This document shows positions 1 to 8,293 of a stretch of DNA of 64,000 nucleotides, one piece after another. The number at the start of each line of letters is the position of its first letter. Positions within the stretch are counted from its first letter, which is position 1. The DNA comes from Lactococcus nasutitermitis. Lineage in GTDB: Bacteria; Bacillota; Bacilli; Lactobacillales; Streptococcaceae. Location: assembly GCF_018403765.1 (NCBI RefSeq), contig NZ_BOVQ01000002.1, forward strand, positions 186,001-250,000, read 5' to 3'. Below the pieces are notes generated by a model. The model searched no databases. It was not told the DNA's origin and worked only from the letters and a program-made list of their open reading frames with translations. The position numbers and the translations under genes were made by a program.

Positions 1-416
1 ACAAGCGTAATCAAAATACCGATAAAACGGAACGTACTCAGCGAAATTTGCAAAGCACCAAACCAGCCAAAACTGTCAATGACAATTCCCATGAGAATTT
101 GCCCTAAAATTGGCAAAATAACTGTCTGTACAGCGCCCAGTCGCGGAAAAAGCAACACATTACTCGTCAGATAAATCCCGCCCAGTAAGCCACCAAGCCA
201 TACCCAAACTGGTTCTCCCGTGATAAAAGTCCAACTCGGAAAAAGCGTATGCGAGACGATAATCGTGATAATTCCAAGGAAAATCGAACCAACAAAATTA
301 GAAAGAGCGGAAGCAAGAAAAGGAGAGCCAACAATTTTACGCAAATCTGCATTGATTGGATTTTGATTGGCAAGTAAAAAGCCTGCCACCACTGCAAAAA
401 CAAGATAAATCAGCAT
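1..416 (-). CDS. DMT-family (YdcZ/DUF606-like) membrane transporter, partial
   Basis: Reading the minus strand from an ATG at 416 gives an open frame of 138 codons that runs off the left window edge. It begins MLIYLVFAVVAGFLLANQNP and continues with several hydrophobic segments, including a glycine-rich one around residues 75-90. This matches the DUF606/YdcZ branch of the drug/metabolite transporter superfamily, whose opening is a helix followed by an asparagine-rich loop with a P-I-N-A sequence, as seen here at residues 20-23. The start is supported by purine-rich AAAGGAAAGGAAAA just upstream. Substrate is unknown. It follows the broken DUF1697 gene on the same strand, with an unusual hairpin in between. 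Confidence 0.75.
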   Translation of the reverse strand, partial: MLIYLVFAVVAGFLLANQNPINADLRKIVGSPFLASALSNFVGSIFLGIITIIVSHTLFPSWTFITGEPVWVWLGGLLGGIYLTSNVLLFPRLGAVQTVILPILGQILMGIVIDSFGWFGALQISLSTFRFIGILITL

Positions 417-442
417 TTTTCCTTTCCTTTCTCATTTCAATT

Positions 443-518
443 TTTTTGACATGGCCAAGCCGTTGCGAGTTTTCTCGCTTACGGATAGGCTAACATGTCC
501 ACCTAAAACTGTCAAAAA
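443..518. other. Nested hairpin bracketed by split copies of the dispersed repeat arm
   Basis: An imperfect long hairpin occupies 448-499: GACATG (448-453) pairs with CATGTC (494-499), and GCGAG (465-469) with CTCGC (474-478) around a TTTT loop, with CCGT/ACGG and GCC/GGC pairings between. Just outside it, TTTTTGACA (443-451) and TGTCAAAAA (510-518) form the two arms of the dispersed repeat, here separated by 58 bases instead of 4. It lies in the leader of the minus-strand transporter gene. No riboswitch class I know fits it, and no T-run follows on the minus strand, so a simple terminator is unlikely. Confidence 0.5.
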
Positions 519-535
519 TTTTTTAACAATAAAAC

Positions 536-1042
536 TCATAATTTTTTAATAATTTTCTCAATCGTATTCAAATTTCGACTGGTAAATTTTTCTCTATATC
601 TCGCCTGACCAAGCACCTTGCCAAATTCCGTTTTCACAGTAGAGCCAATCGCCACCTACCAATAAAAATTCCCTTGTACAAGTGCAGCACGTTCTGTCAA
701 ATCATGTTTTATTTTGACAAAGCTGTCAAAAATAAATTCAGCAAAATTTTCATCAGAAATAAAAACATAATTGTGCTTATCACGTTCATTATCAAAAGGA
801 TTAGCCAGCATCATCTGCCGAATTTCCACATCTGTTTTTAGAAAAAACGCCACAGGCAAAATCTCGCTCAATCTCTGAAAAATCTCCATTTTATCCAAAT
901 CCGATGAAAAAATAATATTCCCCGTAGCAAGCACTGTAACAATATCTGTAAATCCAGCACTTTCAAAATCAGCCTTCAAATCAGCCATTTTCAGCTTAAT
1001 TCCGCCAACATTGACACCACGTAAAAACGTACAAACTCTCAT
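536..1042 (-). pseudogene. DUF1697 family protein gene interrupted by an in-frame TAG
   Basis: The minus-strand frame begins [19 protein letters not shown], the typical opening of DUF1697 proteins (conserved, function unknown, usually about 170-180 residues). After 128 residues ending QGNFYW a TAG stop occurs at 656-658. The same frame then continues uninterrupted for 39 more codons (VAIGSTVKTEFGK and onward to KIIKKL) to a TGA at 536-538, giving a family-length product of about 168 residues if the stop is ignored. A single nonsense change, possibly TGG to TAG, would explain this. The gene overlaps the upstream small gene by one base. It also carries a copy of the dispersed palindrome (712-731), read as FDSFVK. 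Recent inactivation, suppression or a sequencing error are all possible. Confidence 0.85.
712..731. repeat. Dispersed palindrome, copy 1 (in DUF1697 gene)
   Basis: TTTTGACA (712-719), spacer AAGC, TGTCAAAA (724-731): perfect 8-base arms. Read in the host gene as FDSFVK. Confidence 0.9.
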
Positions 1043-1326
1043 TATCTGATATTTTCTTTCCCTAAAAATGAATAATAATTCACATTATTTTTATAATCAT
1101 CCAATGTTTCCGAAGCAATCCAAGCACTCATTTTATTCAACTCAAACAATTTTTCATAGCCATAATGTTCAATTAAGAACACCCAACCTTCCGCTGAAAT
1201 ATAAGCTTGAGCATCTTTACAATAACCAAACAATTCAATTAAAAGTTGCTCATCTAGCAGTTCTTGCTGACAGTAACTCTTTCCTTCAGCCTCTGGATAT
1301 TTATACCATGCTAATAATTCTCTCAT
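1042..1326 (-). CDS. Small conserved-looking protein of unknown function
   Basis: This 94-residue frame ([16 protein letters not shown]...) has no signal peptide or membrane segment and is rich in aromatic and acidic residues. It overlaps the stop of aroB by four bases (1323-1326) and shares one base with the start of the DUF1697 gene, so it is very probably translated by coupling in the aroE-aroB transcript. I do not recognise the family. The tight overlaps on both sides are the main reason to believe it is real. Confidence 0.65.
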   Translation of the reverse strand: MRELLAWYKYPEAEGKSYCQQELLDEQLLIELFGYCKDAQAYISAEGWVFLIEHYGYEKLFELNKMSAWIASETLDDYKNNVNYYSFLGKENIR

Positions 1327-2390
1327 TTTTTAAGATATTCTCTCATTTCATCAAAACTAATTGGATTAATCATCGCCTGACCAATTTCAGGAACAAGTAC
1401 CGTTTTAATCAAGCTACCACGCGCCTTTTTATCATGTGTCAACGCTTGAAACAGCACATCTTCATCCCAAGGTTCATAGCTATCCGGCAGCCCAAATTTA
1501 AGCACCATTTCCCGAATTTGCTTCGTAATTCCTGCTGGCATCAATCCTCGCGCCTCAGCACCCTTGGAAATTTGCACCATTCCAATCGCCACAGCCTCAC
1601 CGTGCATCACTTTCCCATAGCCCGCCGTCGTCTCAACCGCGTGACCAATCGTATGACCAAAATTCAAATATAAACGCACACCATTATCTAATTCATCATC
1701 AACAACCACTTTACGCTTCACATCACAAGACGCATGAATCACATATTCTGCATAATTTTCCAGCAAATCCTGTTCATCTTTCATCTCACCAAGCGTGTCC
1801 CAGAGCTTTTTATCAGCGATCAATCCACATTTGATGACCTCGCCAATTCCCTCACGCAAACAACGTGTATCCAGCGTATCCAGCACATCAGGGTCAATCA
1901 GCACTCCATCAGGCTGCGTAAATGTTCCAATCATATTTTTAGCAACAATACTATTAATTCCTGTCTTACCGCCAACCGAACTATCCACCTGCGCCGTCAG
2001 ACTCGTTGGAATTTGCAAAAAATGAATCCCACGCATATAAGTACTCGCCACAAAACCAGCCAAATCACCAGTTACTCCACCACCGAGCGCCACAATGCCA
2101 TCAGAACGTGTCAATCCAACTTCCGCACAGAAATTCCAAGCTTTTTCAGCTGTTGCCAGAACTTTTGATGCTTCACCTTCAGGAAATTCAAAGATAAACA
2201 CTTCAAAACCAGCTTTTGACAGTTCTGTCAAAACTTTTTTTCCATATAAATCATTGACGTGATTGTCCGAAATCACAACAATCTTCTGCGTTTTCCACAA
2301 ACTAGCTGTCCAGCTTCCAATCTTTGCAAGCGCCCCACGTTCAATGACAATATCATAAGGATGTTCTGGCAAATTTACATTTAATTTCAT
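1323..2390 (-). CDS. aroB: 3-dehydroquinate synthase
   Basis: Converts DAHP to 3-dehydroquinate, the second step of the shikimate pathway, using NAD and a divalent metal; cytosolic. The 355-residue length is normal. Visible motifs are the NAD-binding glycine cluster [11 protein letters not shown] (about residues 103-113), the phosphate-binding stretch [13 protein letters not shown], and metal ligands in [16 protein letters not shown] and HGEAVAIGM. It lies 29 bases downstream of aroE on the same strand, so two shikimate enzymes are co-transcribed. The coding sequence includes one dispersed palindrome (2214-2233) that encodes LTELSK near residues 53-58, a segment outside the catalytic motifs. 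Confidence 0.96.
   Translation of the reverse strand: MKLNVNLPEHPYDIVIERGALAKIGSWTASLWKTQKIVVISDNHVNDLYGKKVLTELSKAGFEVFIFEFPEGEASKVLATAEKAWNFCAEVGLTRSDGIVALGGGVTGDLAGFVASTYMRGIHFLQIPTSLTAQVDSSVGGKTGINSIVAKNMIGTFTQPDGVLIDPDVLDTLDTRCLREGIGEVIKCGLIADKKLWDTLGEMKDEQDLLENYAEYVIHASCDVKRKVVVDDELDNGVRLYLNFGHTIGHAVETTAGYGKVMHGEAVAIGMVQISKGAEARGLMPAGITKQIREMVLKFGLPDSYEPWDEDVLFQALTHDKKARGSLIKTVLVPEIGQAMINPISFDEMREYLKK
2214..2233. repeat. Dispersed palindrome, copy 2 (in aroB)
   Basis: TTTTGACA (2214-2221), GTTC, TGTCAAAA (2226-2233), perfect arms. Read in aroB as LTELSK. Confidence 0.92.
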
Positions 2391-2419
2391 TTTATTCTCA
2401 CTTTCTAAAAAATTCTAAC

Positions 2420-3280
2420 TTATAACTTCTCAGCCAATTCTTTCTCAAGCACATCAACTGGCATTTTTTGTCCCGTCCACATTTCAAAACTCTCAGCAGC
2501 TTGATACAACAGCATTCCAACACCATTCGCCGTCACAGCTCCCTGCGCCTTAGCCCATTTCAAAAATGACGTTTCAAGCACTTTATAAATCAAATCCACC
2601 ACCAAAATCTTCTCAGGTAATTTTATTTCAGAAGAAAGTGGCAAATTTGCCTCTTCCATTCCCACAGGAGTCCCATTTACCAGCAAGTTTGAGCGATTAA
2701 CTTTCTCTTGCAAATCAGCAAAATCTCCCAAATCACAAAGTTCAATTTTAACTCCCGTTGCCTCTGCTAACTCTGCTAAACGCTGTTTCAAAGGTTCAAA
2801 TGAAGCCGAATGACGCGCAAACACATTCACTTTCTCAACACCGAGCAAACAAGCCTGTGCAAGCACCGCAATCGCAGCTCCACCTCCACCAAGTACTGTT
2901 ATTTCCTTATTTTTCGCAGAAAATCCAAAACGCTCCAAACTCTTAAACAAACCAATTCCGTCTGTATTATGTCCAATCAATTTTCCATCAAAATTAACCA
3001 CCGTATTTACAGCCCCGATTAACCGCGCTTCATCCGTCAAATAATCCACATAATCTAAAGCCAAACGTTTATAAGGCATCGAAATATTCAAACCATACAT
3101 GTTAAGTTTTCTAACATTGGAAATTATCTGTCCAAAATCTTCCTCATCAATTTCCCAAGCCAAATACACACCATTTATCCCCGTCAGCTCAAAAGCACGA
3201 TTATGAATAAAAGGTGACAAACTATGTTTAATAGGTTTTGCCACAACAGCCGCCATTCGTGTATAACCATCAATTTTCAT
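2420..3280 (-). CDS. aroE: Shikimate dehydrogenase
   Basis: Reduces 3-dehydroshikimate to shikimate with NADPH. The product is 286 residues when started at the ATG at 3280, preceded by GAGG nine bases upstream; the frame extends ten codons further to 3310 but without a better ribosome site. Shikimate-binding SLSP (SxS) follows KH near the N-terminus, the catalytic lysine sits in MPYKR, the partner aspartate in NTDG, and the dinucleotide-binding loop is LGGGGAA. The C-terminal NGVGMLLYQAAESFEMWTG is the family's QxxxxFxxWTG signature region. It is followed by aroB, forming a shikimate operon. Confidence 0.95.
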   Translation of the reverse strand: MKIDGYTRMAAVVAKPIKHSLSPFIHNRAFELTGINGVYLAWEIDEEDFGQIISNVRKLNMYGLNISMPYKRLALDYVDYLTDEARLIGAVNTVVNFDGKLIGHNTDGIGLFKSLERFGFSAKNKEITVLGGGGAAIAVLAQACLLGVEKVNVFARHSASFEPLKQRLAELAEATGVKIELCDLGDFADLQEKVNRSNLLVNGTPVGMEEANLPLSSEIKLPEKILVVDLIYKVLETSFLKWAKAQGAVTANGVGMLLYQAAESFEMWTGQKMPVDVLEKELAEKL

Positions 3281-3377
3281 ATTTTCAACCTCATAACTAA
3301 ATCCTAGCACTACATTTCAAAAAAATTCTTTCATATAAAAATAGTATTCACTATTGTAAATACTATTATAACTTATT

Positions 3378-4034
3378 TTAAACAGTTTTGCGCCCCTTAA
3401 AGTAGCGCCGTACAAAACCAATAACCGCAGGTAAAAGAGACACAATAACAATCGCAATCATTACCAACTCAAAATTTTTCTTAATAAATGGAACCTGCCC
3501 AAATAGATAACCAGCGCCAAGCGCCAATGTTACCCAAGAAAAACCGCCCAATAAATTGAAAAACACAAATTTCTTATGTGGCATTTTTCCAGCACCAGCT
3601 GTAAATGGCACAATCGTACGGATAATCGGCATAAAACGTCCAAGGAAAATCGCCCACGAACCCCATTTTTTGAAAAATTGATGCGCCTCATCCAAATATT
3701 CCTGTTTTAAAAACCGCGATAACAGTCGATGCTTTGGAATAACATCACCAAACTTCCGTCCAATTTCATAATTCACTAGATTAGCAAAGAAAGCAATCGC
3801 ACCCATCACAACAATCAGCAACCACAAAGACAGTTTCCCAGGATAAAGAGCCGCCATCGAACCCACAAAAAATAAAATCGAATCCCCAGGTAAAAACGGA
3901 AAAATAACCAAACCTGTCTCAATGAAAATAACCGCACCAAGCAACACATAAACCCAGATATGCGCGCCTGGAACACTCAAAAAATGCGAAATCCAATCAT
4001 TAAAAAAACCAAAAATAGAAAGACTAATAAACAT
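3378..4034 (-). CDS. DedA-family membrane protein
   Basis: A 218-residue integral membrane protein of the DedA/SNARE-associated family, now linked to undecaprenyl-phosphate or phospholipid translocation and proton-dependent membrane homeostasis. Family hallmarks are visible: ETGLVIFPFLPGD near residues 40-52 and GRFMPIIRTIVPFTAG near residues 133-148, containing the conserved acidic and arginine residues. About five hydrophobic segments are present. The start at 4034 is preceded by AAAGGA about seven bases upstream. It is divergent from glnP, and the 260-base gap between them carries the glnP promoter. Confidence 0.9.
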   Translation of the reverse strand: MFISLSIFGFFNDWISHFLSVPGAHIWVYVLLGAVIFIETGLVIFPFLPGDSILFFVGSMAALYPGKLSLWLLIVVMGAIAFFANLVNYEIGRKFGDVIPKHRLLSRFLKQEYLDEAHQFFKKWGSWAIFLGRFMPIIRTIVPFTAGAGKMPHKKFVFFNLLGGFSWVTLALGAGYLFGQVPFIKKNFELVMIAIVIVSLLPAVIGFVRRYFKGRKTV

Positions 4035-4231
4035 AAATAATTCCTTTACATTGCCACGATTGTAGCTCCTAATATTCTACAACAAATCTCATCATTTGAC
4101 AACCATATATAAAATTCTCTAATCAACATCATTTATCCCTCTCCCCAAAAAAGAAAAAATATGGTATAATTTAATAGAAATATATAAAATTTTGTCACAA
4201 TTAGTGATGTAAGATTTTATCACACGAGTTA

Positions 4232-4260
4232 TTGAACAAATTTTATCTTTATGATATAAT
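4232..4260 (+). promoter_or_regulatory. Promoter of glnPQ
   Basis: TTGAAC (4232-4237), a 17-base spacer, TATAAT (4255-4260) with an upstream TG extension. It is followed by GAGGAGG (4283-4289) and the glnP ATG at 4295. A second TGG-TATAAT (-10 at 4165-4170) lies further upstream but I see no -35 for it. Confidence 0.8.
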
Positions 4261-4294
4261 ATTTTCAATACACTTTTACTACGAGGAGGAAGAA

Positions 4295-6469
4295 ATGAAA
4301 AAGTTTTTTCTAACACTAACCACACTTTTAACCCTTTTCATTGGGCTTTTCTTTATAACAACACATGCAAGCGCAACTACTACTGTAAAAATTGCTAGTG
4401 ATAACGCATATGCACCGTTTGAATTTCAAGATTCCAATAAAAAATGGGTAGGGATTGATGTTGACATCATAAAAGAAGTTGCCAAAGAAAATCACTGGAA
4501 ACTTGACTTAACTTTCCCTGGATTTGACACAGCTGTCAATCAGCTCAAAGCTGGACAAGTAGATGGTGTCATCGCAGGTATGTCTATCACAGACGAACGT
4601 AAAAAAGTATTTGATTTTTCAGATCCTTACTACACTTCAGCCTTGACGATTGCAACAACCAAAGAACACAAAATTACCTCCTATGCAAAACTCAAAGGTA
4701 AAACTGTAGGTGCAAAAAATGGTACCGCAGCACAAGCATGGTTACAAGCTAACCAATCAAAATATGGTTATACAATCAAAACATATGCTGACGGTACTCA
4801 CATGTATTCTGCACTCTCTGCAGGTAATATTGCTGGAGCTATGGATGATGTACCTGTTATTGCCTATGCTATCGCCCAAGGTCAAGACCTTGCCACGAAC
4901 CTCCCTAAGATTGTTGAACCTGGAGGATATGGATTTGCCGTTGTTAAAGGTACTCATTCAAAATTAATCAACGAATTCAACAAAACATATACTAAAATGA
5001 AAGAAAACGGTGATTATCAAAAAATAATTGATAAATACACTTCTTCTTCAAATACAGCTACATCTACCAATCTCAATGCCAAAGCGAAACCTAAAAAAGC
5101 TGTTTATCAGATTTATTCCGATAATTCTTTTGCACCATTTGAATTTCAAAATAGCAACAAGCAATTTACAGGGATTGACGTCGATTTGCTCAACGCTATT
5201 GCCAAAGAACAAGGATTTAAAATTCACTTTAATTTCGTTGGATTTGCAGCTGCTCTAAATGGTTTATCTTCTGGACAAGCAGATGGTATGATGTCTGGAA
5301 TGTCTATTACCGATGAACGTAAAAAAACATTTACTTTCTCAAACTCTTACTACAATTCAAACATCACCGTTGCTGTAAACAAAGCTACCTCCGATATCAG
5401 CAAATGGTCTGATTTATCTGGTAAAGTCGTCGGTGCAAAAAATGGAACAGCAAGCTATGACTATCTTATCCAAAACAAGAGCAAATATGGCTATTCTGTC
5501 AAAACATTCTCCGATGCTACATCAATGTATTCAGCTTTAAAAACAGGTTCTATCAATGCGGTGATGGACGACGAACCTGTCATCCAGTATGCCATCAAAC
5601 AAGGACAAAAATTTAAAATTCCTCTGAAATCAATTCCCGAAGGAAGTTATGGATTTGCCGTTAAAAAAGGAAGTAATCCTGAGCTGATTCAAATGTTTAA
5701 CTACGGATTAGCGAAACTCAAATCTGACGGACAATATGATAAAATCATTGGAAAATATCTTGCAACTTCAGAAGAAAAAACTTCAAAGAAAACAATCAAT
5801 GAAAATTCATTTTTGGGAATTATCGTCAATAATTGGCAACAAATTCTTAGTGGTTTAAAAATTACACTCCTTCTAGCACTTGTTGGATTTGTTCTAGCTT
5901 TAGTCGTCGGCATACTTTTTGGTCTTATGTCCGTATCACCAAACAAAATTTTCCGTGGTATCGCTCGTGTTTATATTGATCTAAATCGTTCAATTCCACT
6001 TCTTGTCCTCATCTTCTTCCTCTTTTATGGTATCCCTAATCTTTTACAGATAATTACTGGTCAGCAACATCCATTAAACGAGTTCCTAGCAGGTGTCATT
6101 GCCTTAACGCTCAATGAATCAGCTTATATTTCTGAAACTATTCGTGGCGGTGTACAAGCTGTTCCAATCGGGCAAATGGAAGCCTCTCGTTCACTTGGAG
6201 TTCCTTATACAAAAACAATGAGAAAGGTTATCATCCCTCAAGTCATTAAAATAACAATCCCAAGTTTGATTAACCAATTTGTCATCACGGTAAAAGATAC
6301 AACATTAGTTGCGACTATTGGGCTCGTTGAAATGTTCCAAGTCGGCCAAATTATCGTAGCAAGAAATTTCCAAGGTTTCACAGTTTATGGATTGATTGGT
6401 TTGATTTATATCATTATTCTCCTTAGTCTAATGTGGCTAGGACGTTATGTGGAAAGGAAGTTAAAATAA
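4295..6469 (+). CDS. glnP: Glutamine/glutamate ABC transporter, fused double substrate-binding and permease protein
   Basis: A 724-residue protein: signal peptide (residues 1 to about 27, ending near HASA), two tandem type-3 amino-acid-binding domains (about 30-255 and 275-500) and a C-terminal permease domain (about 510-724) with the EAA-like loop around [17 protein letters not shown]. The two binding domains are clear duplicates: [21 protein letters not shown] versus [20 protein letters not shown]. This is the architecture of lactococcal GlnP, where GlnP and GlnQ form the uptake system for glutamine and glutamate. The start at 4295 is fixed by GAGGAGG and by a promoter that overlaps the upstream in-frame extension. 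glnQ follows after one base. One dispersed palindrome core lies in SBD1 (FDTAVN). Confidence 0.96.
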   Translation: MKKFFLTLTTLLTLFIGLFFITTHASATTTVKIASDNAYAPFEFQDSNKKWVGIDVDIIKEVAKENHWKLDLTFPGFDTAVNQLKAGQVDGVIAGMSITDERKKVFDFSDPYYTSALTIATTKEHKITSYAKLKGKTVGAKNGTAAQAWLQANQSKYGYTIKTYADGTHMYSALSAGNIAGAMDDVPVIAYAIAQGQDLATNLPKIVEPGGYGFAVVKGTHSKLINEFNKTYTKMKENGDYQKIIDKYTSSSNTATSTNLNAKAKPKKAVYQIYSDNSFAPFEFQNSNKQFTGIDVDLLNAIAKEQGFKIHFNFVGFAAALNGLSSGQADGMMSGMSITDERKKTFTFSNSYYNSNITVAVNKATSDISKWSDLSGKVVGAKNGTASYDYLIQNKSKYGYSVKTFSDATSMYSALKTGSINAVMDDEPVIQYAIKQGQKFKIPLKSIPEGSYGFAVKKGSNPELIQMFNYGLAKLKSDGQYDKIIGKYLATSEEKTSKKTINENSFLGIIVNNWQQILSGLKITLLLALVGFVLALVVGILFGLMSVSPNKIFRGIARVYIDLNRSIPLLVLIFFLFYGIPNLLQIITGQQHPLNEFLAGVIALTLNESAYISETIRGGVQAVPIGQMEASRSLGVPYTKTMRKVIIPQVIKITIPSLINQFVITVKDTTLVATIGLVEMFQVGQIIVARNFQGFTVYGLIGLIYIIILLSLMWLGRYVERKLK
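4523..4540. repeat. Dispersed palindrome, copy 3 (in glnP)
   Basis: TTTGACA (4523-4529), CAGC, TGTCAA (4534-4539). The ten core bases match exactly but flanks are shorter than in other copies. Read as FDTAVN. The least certain member of the set. Confidence 0.6.
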
Positions 6470-6470
6470 T

Positions 6471-7208
6471 ATGGCAACACAAATCGAAGTGCAAGATTTG
6501 CACAAATATTACGGAAAAAATGAAGTTCTTAAAGGGATTTCTGTCAAGTTTGAAAAGGGAGATTGTGTCTGTATTATCGGACCTTCAGGTTCTGGAAAAT
6601 CAACCTTCCTCAGAACCTTAAACGGTCTTGAAGAAGCAACCGAAGGCGACATTATTGTTGACGGTTATAATCTCACTGATAAAAATACAAATATCAATAT
6701 TGTTCGTCAAAATGTTGGAATGGTTTTTCAGCAGTTTAACCTATTTCCAAACATGAGTGTCATTGATAACATTATGTATGCACCAACTGAACTGAAAGTA
6801 ATGACTAAAGCTGAGGCAAAAGAACGCGCCCTTGATTTACTCTCTCAAGTTGGTTTAACAGATTTTAAAGATGCAATGCCTGAAACCTTATCTGGAGGTC
6901 AAAAACAACGTGTTGCCATCGCTCGTGCATTAGCTATGCGCCCAGACGTTATGCTCTTTGACGAACCCACTTCTGCACTTGACCCCGAAATGGTGGGAGA
7001 TGTACTGGAAGTTATGCAAAAACTTGCCGAAGAAGGAATGACAATGTTGATTGTCACTCACGAGATGGGATTTGCTCGTAAAGTAGCGAACCGTGTCATC
7101 TTTACCGATGGTGGTGTTATTCTCGAAGATGGAACACCAGAAGAATTATTTGACCATCCAAAACATCCACGTTTACAAGATTTTCTTTCTAAAGTTCTTA
7201 ACGCATAA
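6471..7208 (+). CDS. glnQ: Glutamine ABC transporter ATP-binding protein
   Basis: A 245-residue ABC ATPase that energises GlnP at the inner face of the membrane. Walker [11 protein letters not shown]-loop QQFNLFPN, signature LSGGQKQR, Walker [15 protein letters not shown] and the switch histidine in VTHEMGF are all intact and typical of the polar amino acid subfamily. The ATG is one base after the glnP stop; translation is likely coupled. A strong hairpin terminator follows immediately and separates it from the convergent dehydrogenase gene. Confidence 0.96.
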   Translation: MATQIEVQDLHKYYGKNEVLKGISVKFEKGDCVCIIGPSGSGKSTFLRTLNGLEEATEGDIIVDGYNLTDKNTNINIVRQNVGMVFQQFNLFPNMSVIDNIMYAPTELKVMTKAEAKERALDLLSQVGLTDFKDAMPETLSGGQKQRVAIARALAMRPDVMLFDEPTSALDPEMVGDVLEVMQKLAEEGMTMLIVTHEMGFARKVANRVIFTDGGVILEDGTPEELFDHPKHPRLQDFLSKVLNA

Positions 7209-7210
7209 AT

Positions 7211-7236
7211 AAAAAAACACCACCTGGTGTTTTTTT
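7211..7236. terminator. Bidirectional terminator between glnQ and the dehydrogenase gene
   Basis: AAAAAAACACCA (7211-7222) and TGGTGTTTTTTT (7225-7236) are perfect inverted repeats with A- and T-tracts on the outside, so it can stop transcription from both sides. Confidence 0.92.
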
Positions 7237-7238
7237 AT

Positions 7239-8153
7239 TTACCCAAATTTTTTGATTTTATCTTGTATCTCATCTGCTGACGCTTGCAATTTCTCTTTTT
7301 CTATTTCAGTCAAAGGCAAATCAATTATTTCCTCTACACCATCTTTCCCGATTAAAGCAGGTGTAGAAATATAAGAATCAAACTTTTCATCATAATGCGA
7401 GCAGATAGCGATATTCTTAGCATCAGATAAAACAAGGTTCATCAATCCAACTGTCGCTGCAGCAATAGCGACATTCGTATAACGTTTCGTATCAAAAACA
7501 GCAAAACCACCTTGGCGCGCATTTTCTTCAATTACTTCTAGCTCAATTCCTCGTTCCTTTGCAATTTCAGTAAATGGACGTCCAGCTATTCGTACCGTTG
7601 ACCAAGCAGCAAATTGAGAATTACCATGTTCACCTAGAACATACCCCTCGACAGTCCTGGGATCAAGCCCCAAACAATCTGCTACTTGTCTCTTCAAACG
7701 TGCCGTATCCAGATAAGTTCCTGTCCCAATAATATGTTTTTTAGGCAAATGAAGCAAGCGAGCATACATATCCACAATAACATCATTAGGATTTGTCGTC
7801 GCAATTAGAATACCATTAAATTTGGACAGATTAAGCTTCTCAGCCACTTCTTGGATTTCAGGAATATTTGCCCGTAACTCAGTAAAACGGTCCCCAGCAG
7901 GCTTAATAAGCTCAATATGCCCCAATGTAGAAAGAACAACATCTGCGTCCTCCAGATCTGAATAATCTCCTGCAATAATTTTTGTATGAAAAGCTTGCAA
8001 GCTCAAAGAATCTTGTAAATCCCACATCTCAGCCTTAGCAACAGCAGGATTTTTATCAATCAATACAAGTTCATCTGCATATCCCCCCTGTACAATATCA
8101 AGAGCTACTGTAGCTCCCACGTGTCCTACACCAATAATAGCAATTTTCCTCAT
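7239..8153 (-). CDS. hicD: L-2-hydroxyisocaproate dehydrogenase-like protein (LDH/MDH superfamily)
   Basis: A 304-residue NAD-dependent 2-hydroxyacid dehydrogenase that would interconvert branched 2-oxo acids (from amino-acid catabolism) and L-2-hydroxy acids. The nucleotide-binding GVGHVGATVA is at residues 7-16, the conserved NPNDV near 120, and the catalytic histidine in LGEHGNSQFAAWS. The substrate loop reads TLGHIELIKPAGDRFTEL, resembling the HicDH group (which has a GDRF stretch) rather than lactate dehydrogenase, whose loop carries the QKPGE sequence. A GAGG ribosome site precedes the start. It is a single-gene unit between two terminators. Confidence 0.8.
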   Translation of the reverse strand: MRKIAIIGVGHVGATVALDIVQGGYADELVLIDKNPAVAKAEMWDLQDSLSLQAFHTKIIAGDYSDLEDADVVLSTLGHIELIKPAGDRFTELRANIPEIQEVAEKLNLSKFNGILIATTNPNDVIVDMYARLLHLPKKHIIGTGTYLDTARLKRQVADCLGLDPRTVEGYVLGEHGNSQFAAWSTVRIAGRPFTEIAKERGIELEVIEENARQGGFAVFDTKRYTNVAIAAATVGLMNLVLSDAKNIAICSHYDEKFDSYISTPALIGKDGVEEIIDLPLTEIEKEKLQASADEIQDKIKKFG

Positions 8154-8247
8154 TACACATCCTCCATTTATTTTTTGTATAGACTATTTAAAGAAATTTA
8201 TTATCAATCACTCTAAATTTTCCCATACTAATCTCTTATTTGATTTT

Positions 8248-8284
8248 ATCACAAAAAAGCCCAAATTACTGAGCTTTTTGTGAT
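8248..8284 (-). terminator. Terminator of the lectin-like surface protein gene
   Basis: ATCACAAAAAAGC (8248-8260) pairs with GCTTTTTGTGAT (8273-8284), a 12-base stem directly after the gene that ends at 8294. Confidence 0.85.
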
Positions 8285-8293
8285 AAAAATTCT

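Noticed and set aside
167-403. Minus-strand 78-residue frame starting MFLQWWQAFY
   Set aside because: Out of frame with the transporter frame from the ATG at 416, which has a ribosome site and a family-like sequence.
437-518. Known riboswitch in the transporter leader
   Set aside because: I looked for guanidine, fluoride, manganese, TPP and preQ1 hallmarks and could not match any; left as an unexplained structure.
1068-2197. Several plus-strand open frames over aroB and the small upstream gene
   Set aside because: They are antisense to clearly conserved AroB, have no ribosome sites and unnatural compositions rich in His, Asn and Ser.
4119-4325. Minus-strand 68-residue frame opposite the glnP promoter
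   Set aside because: Overlaps the promoter and signal peptide of glnP, no supporting signals.
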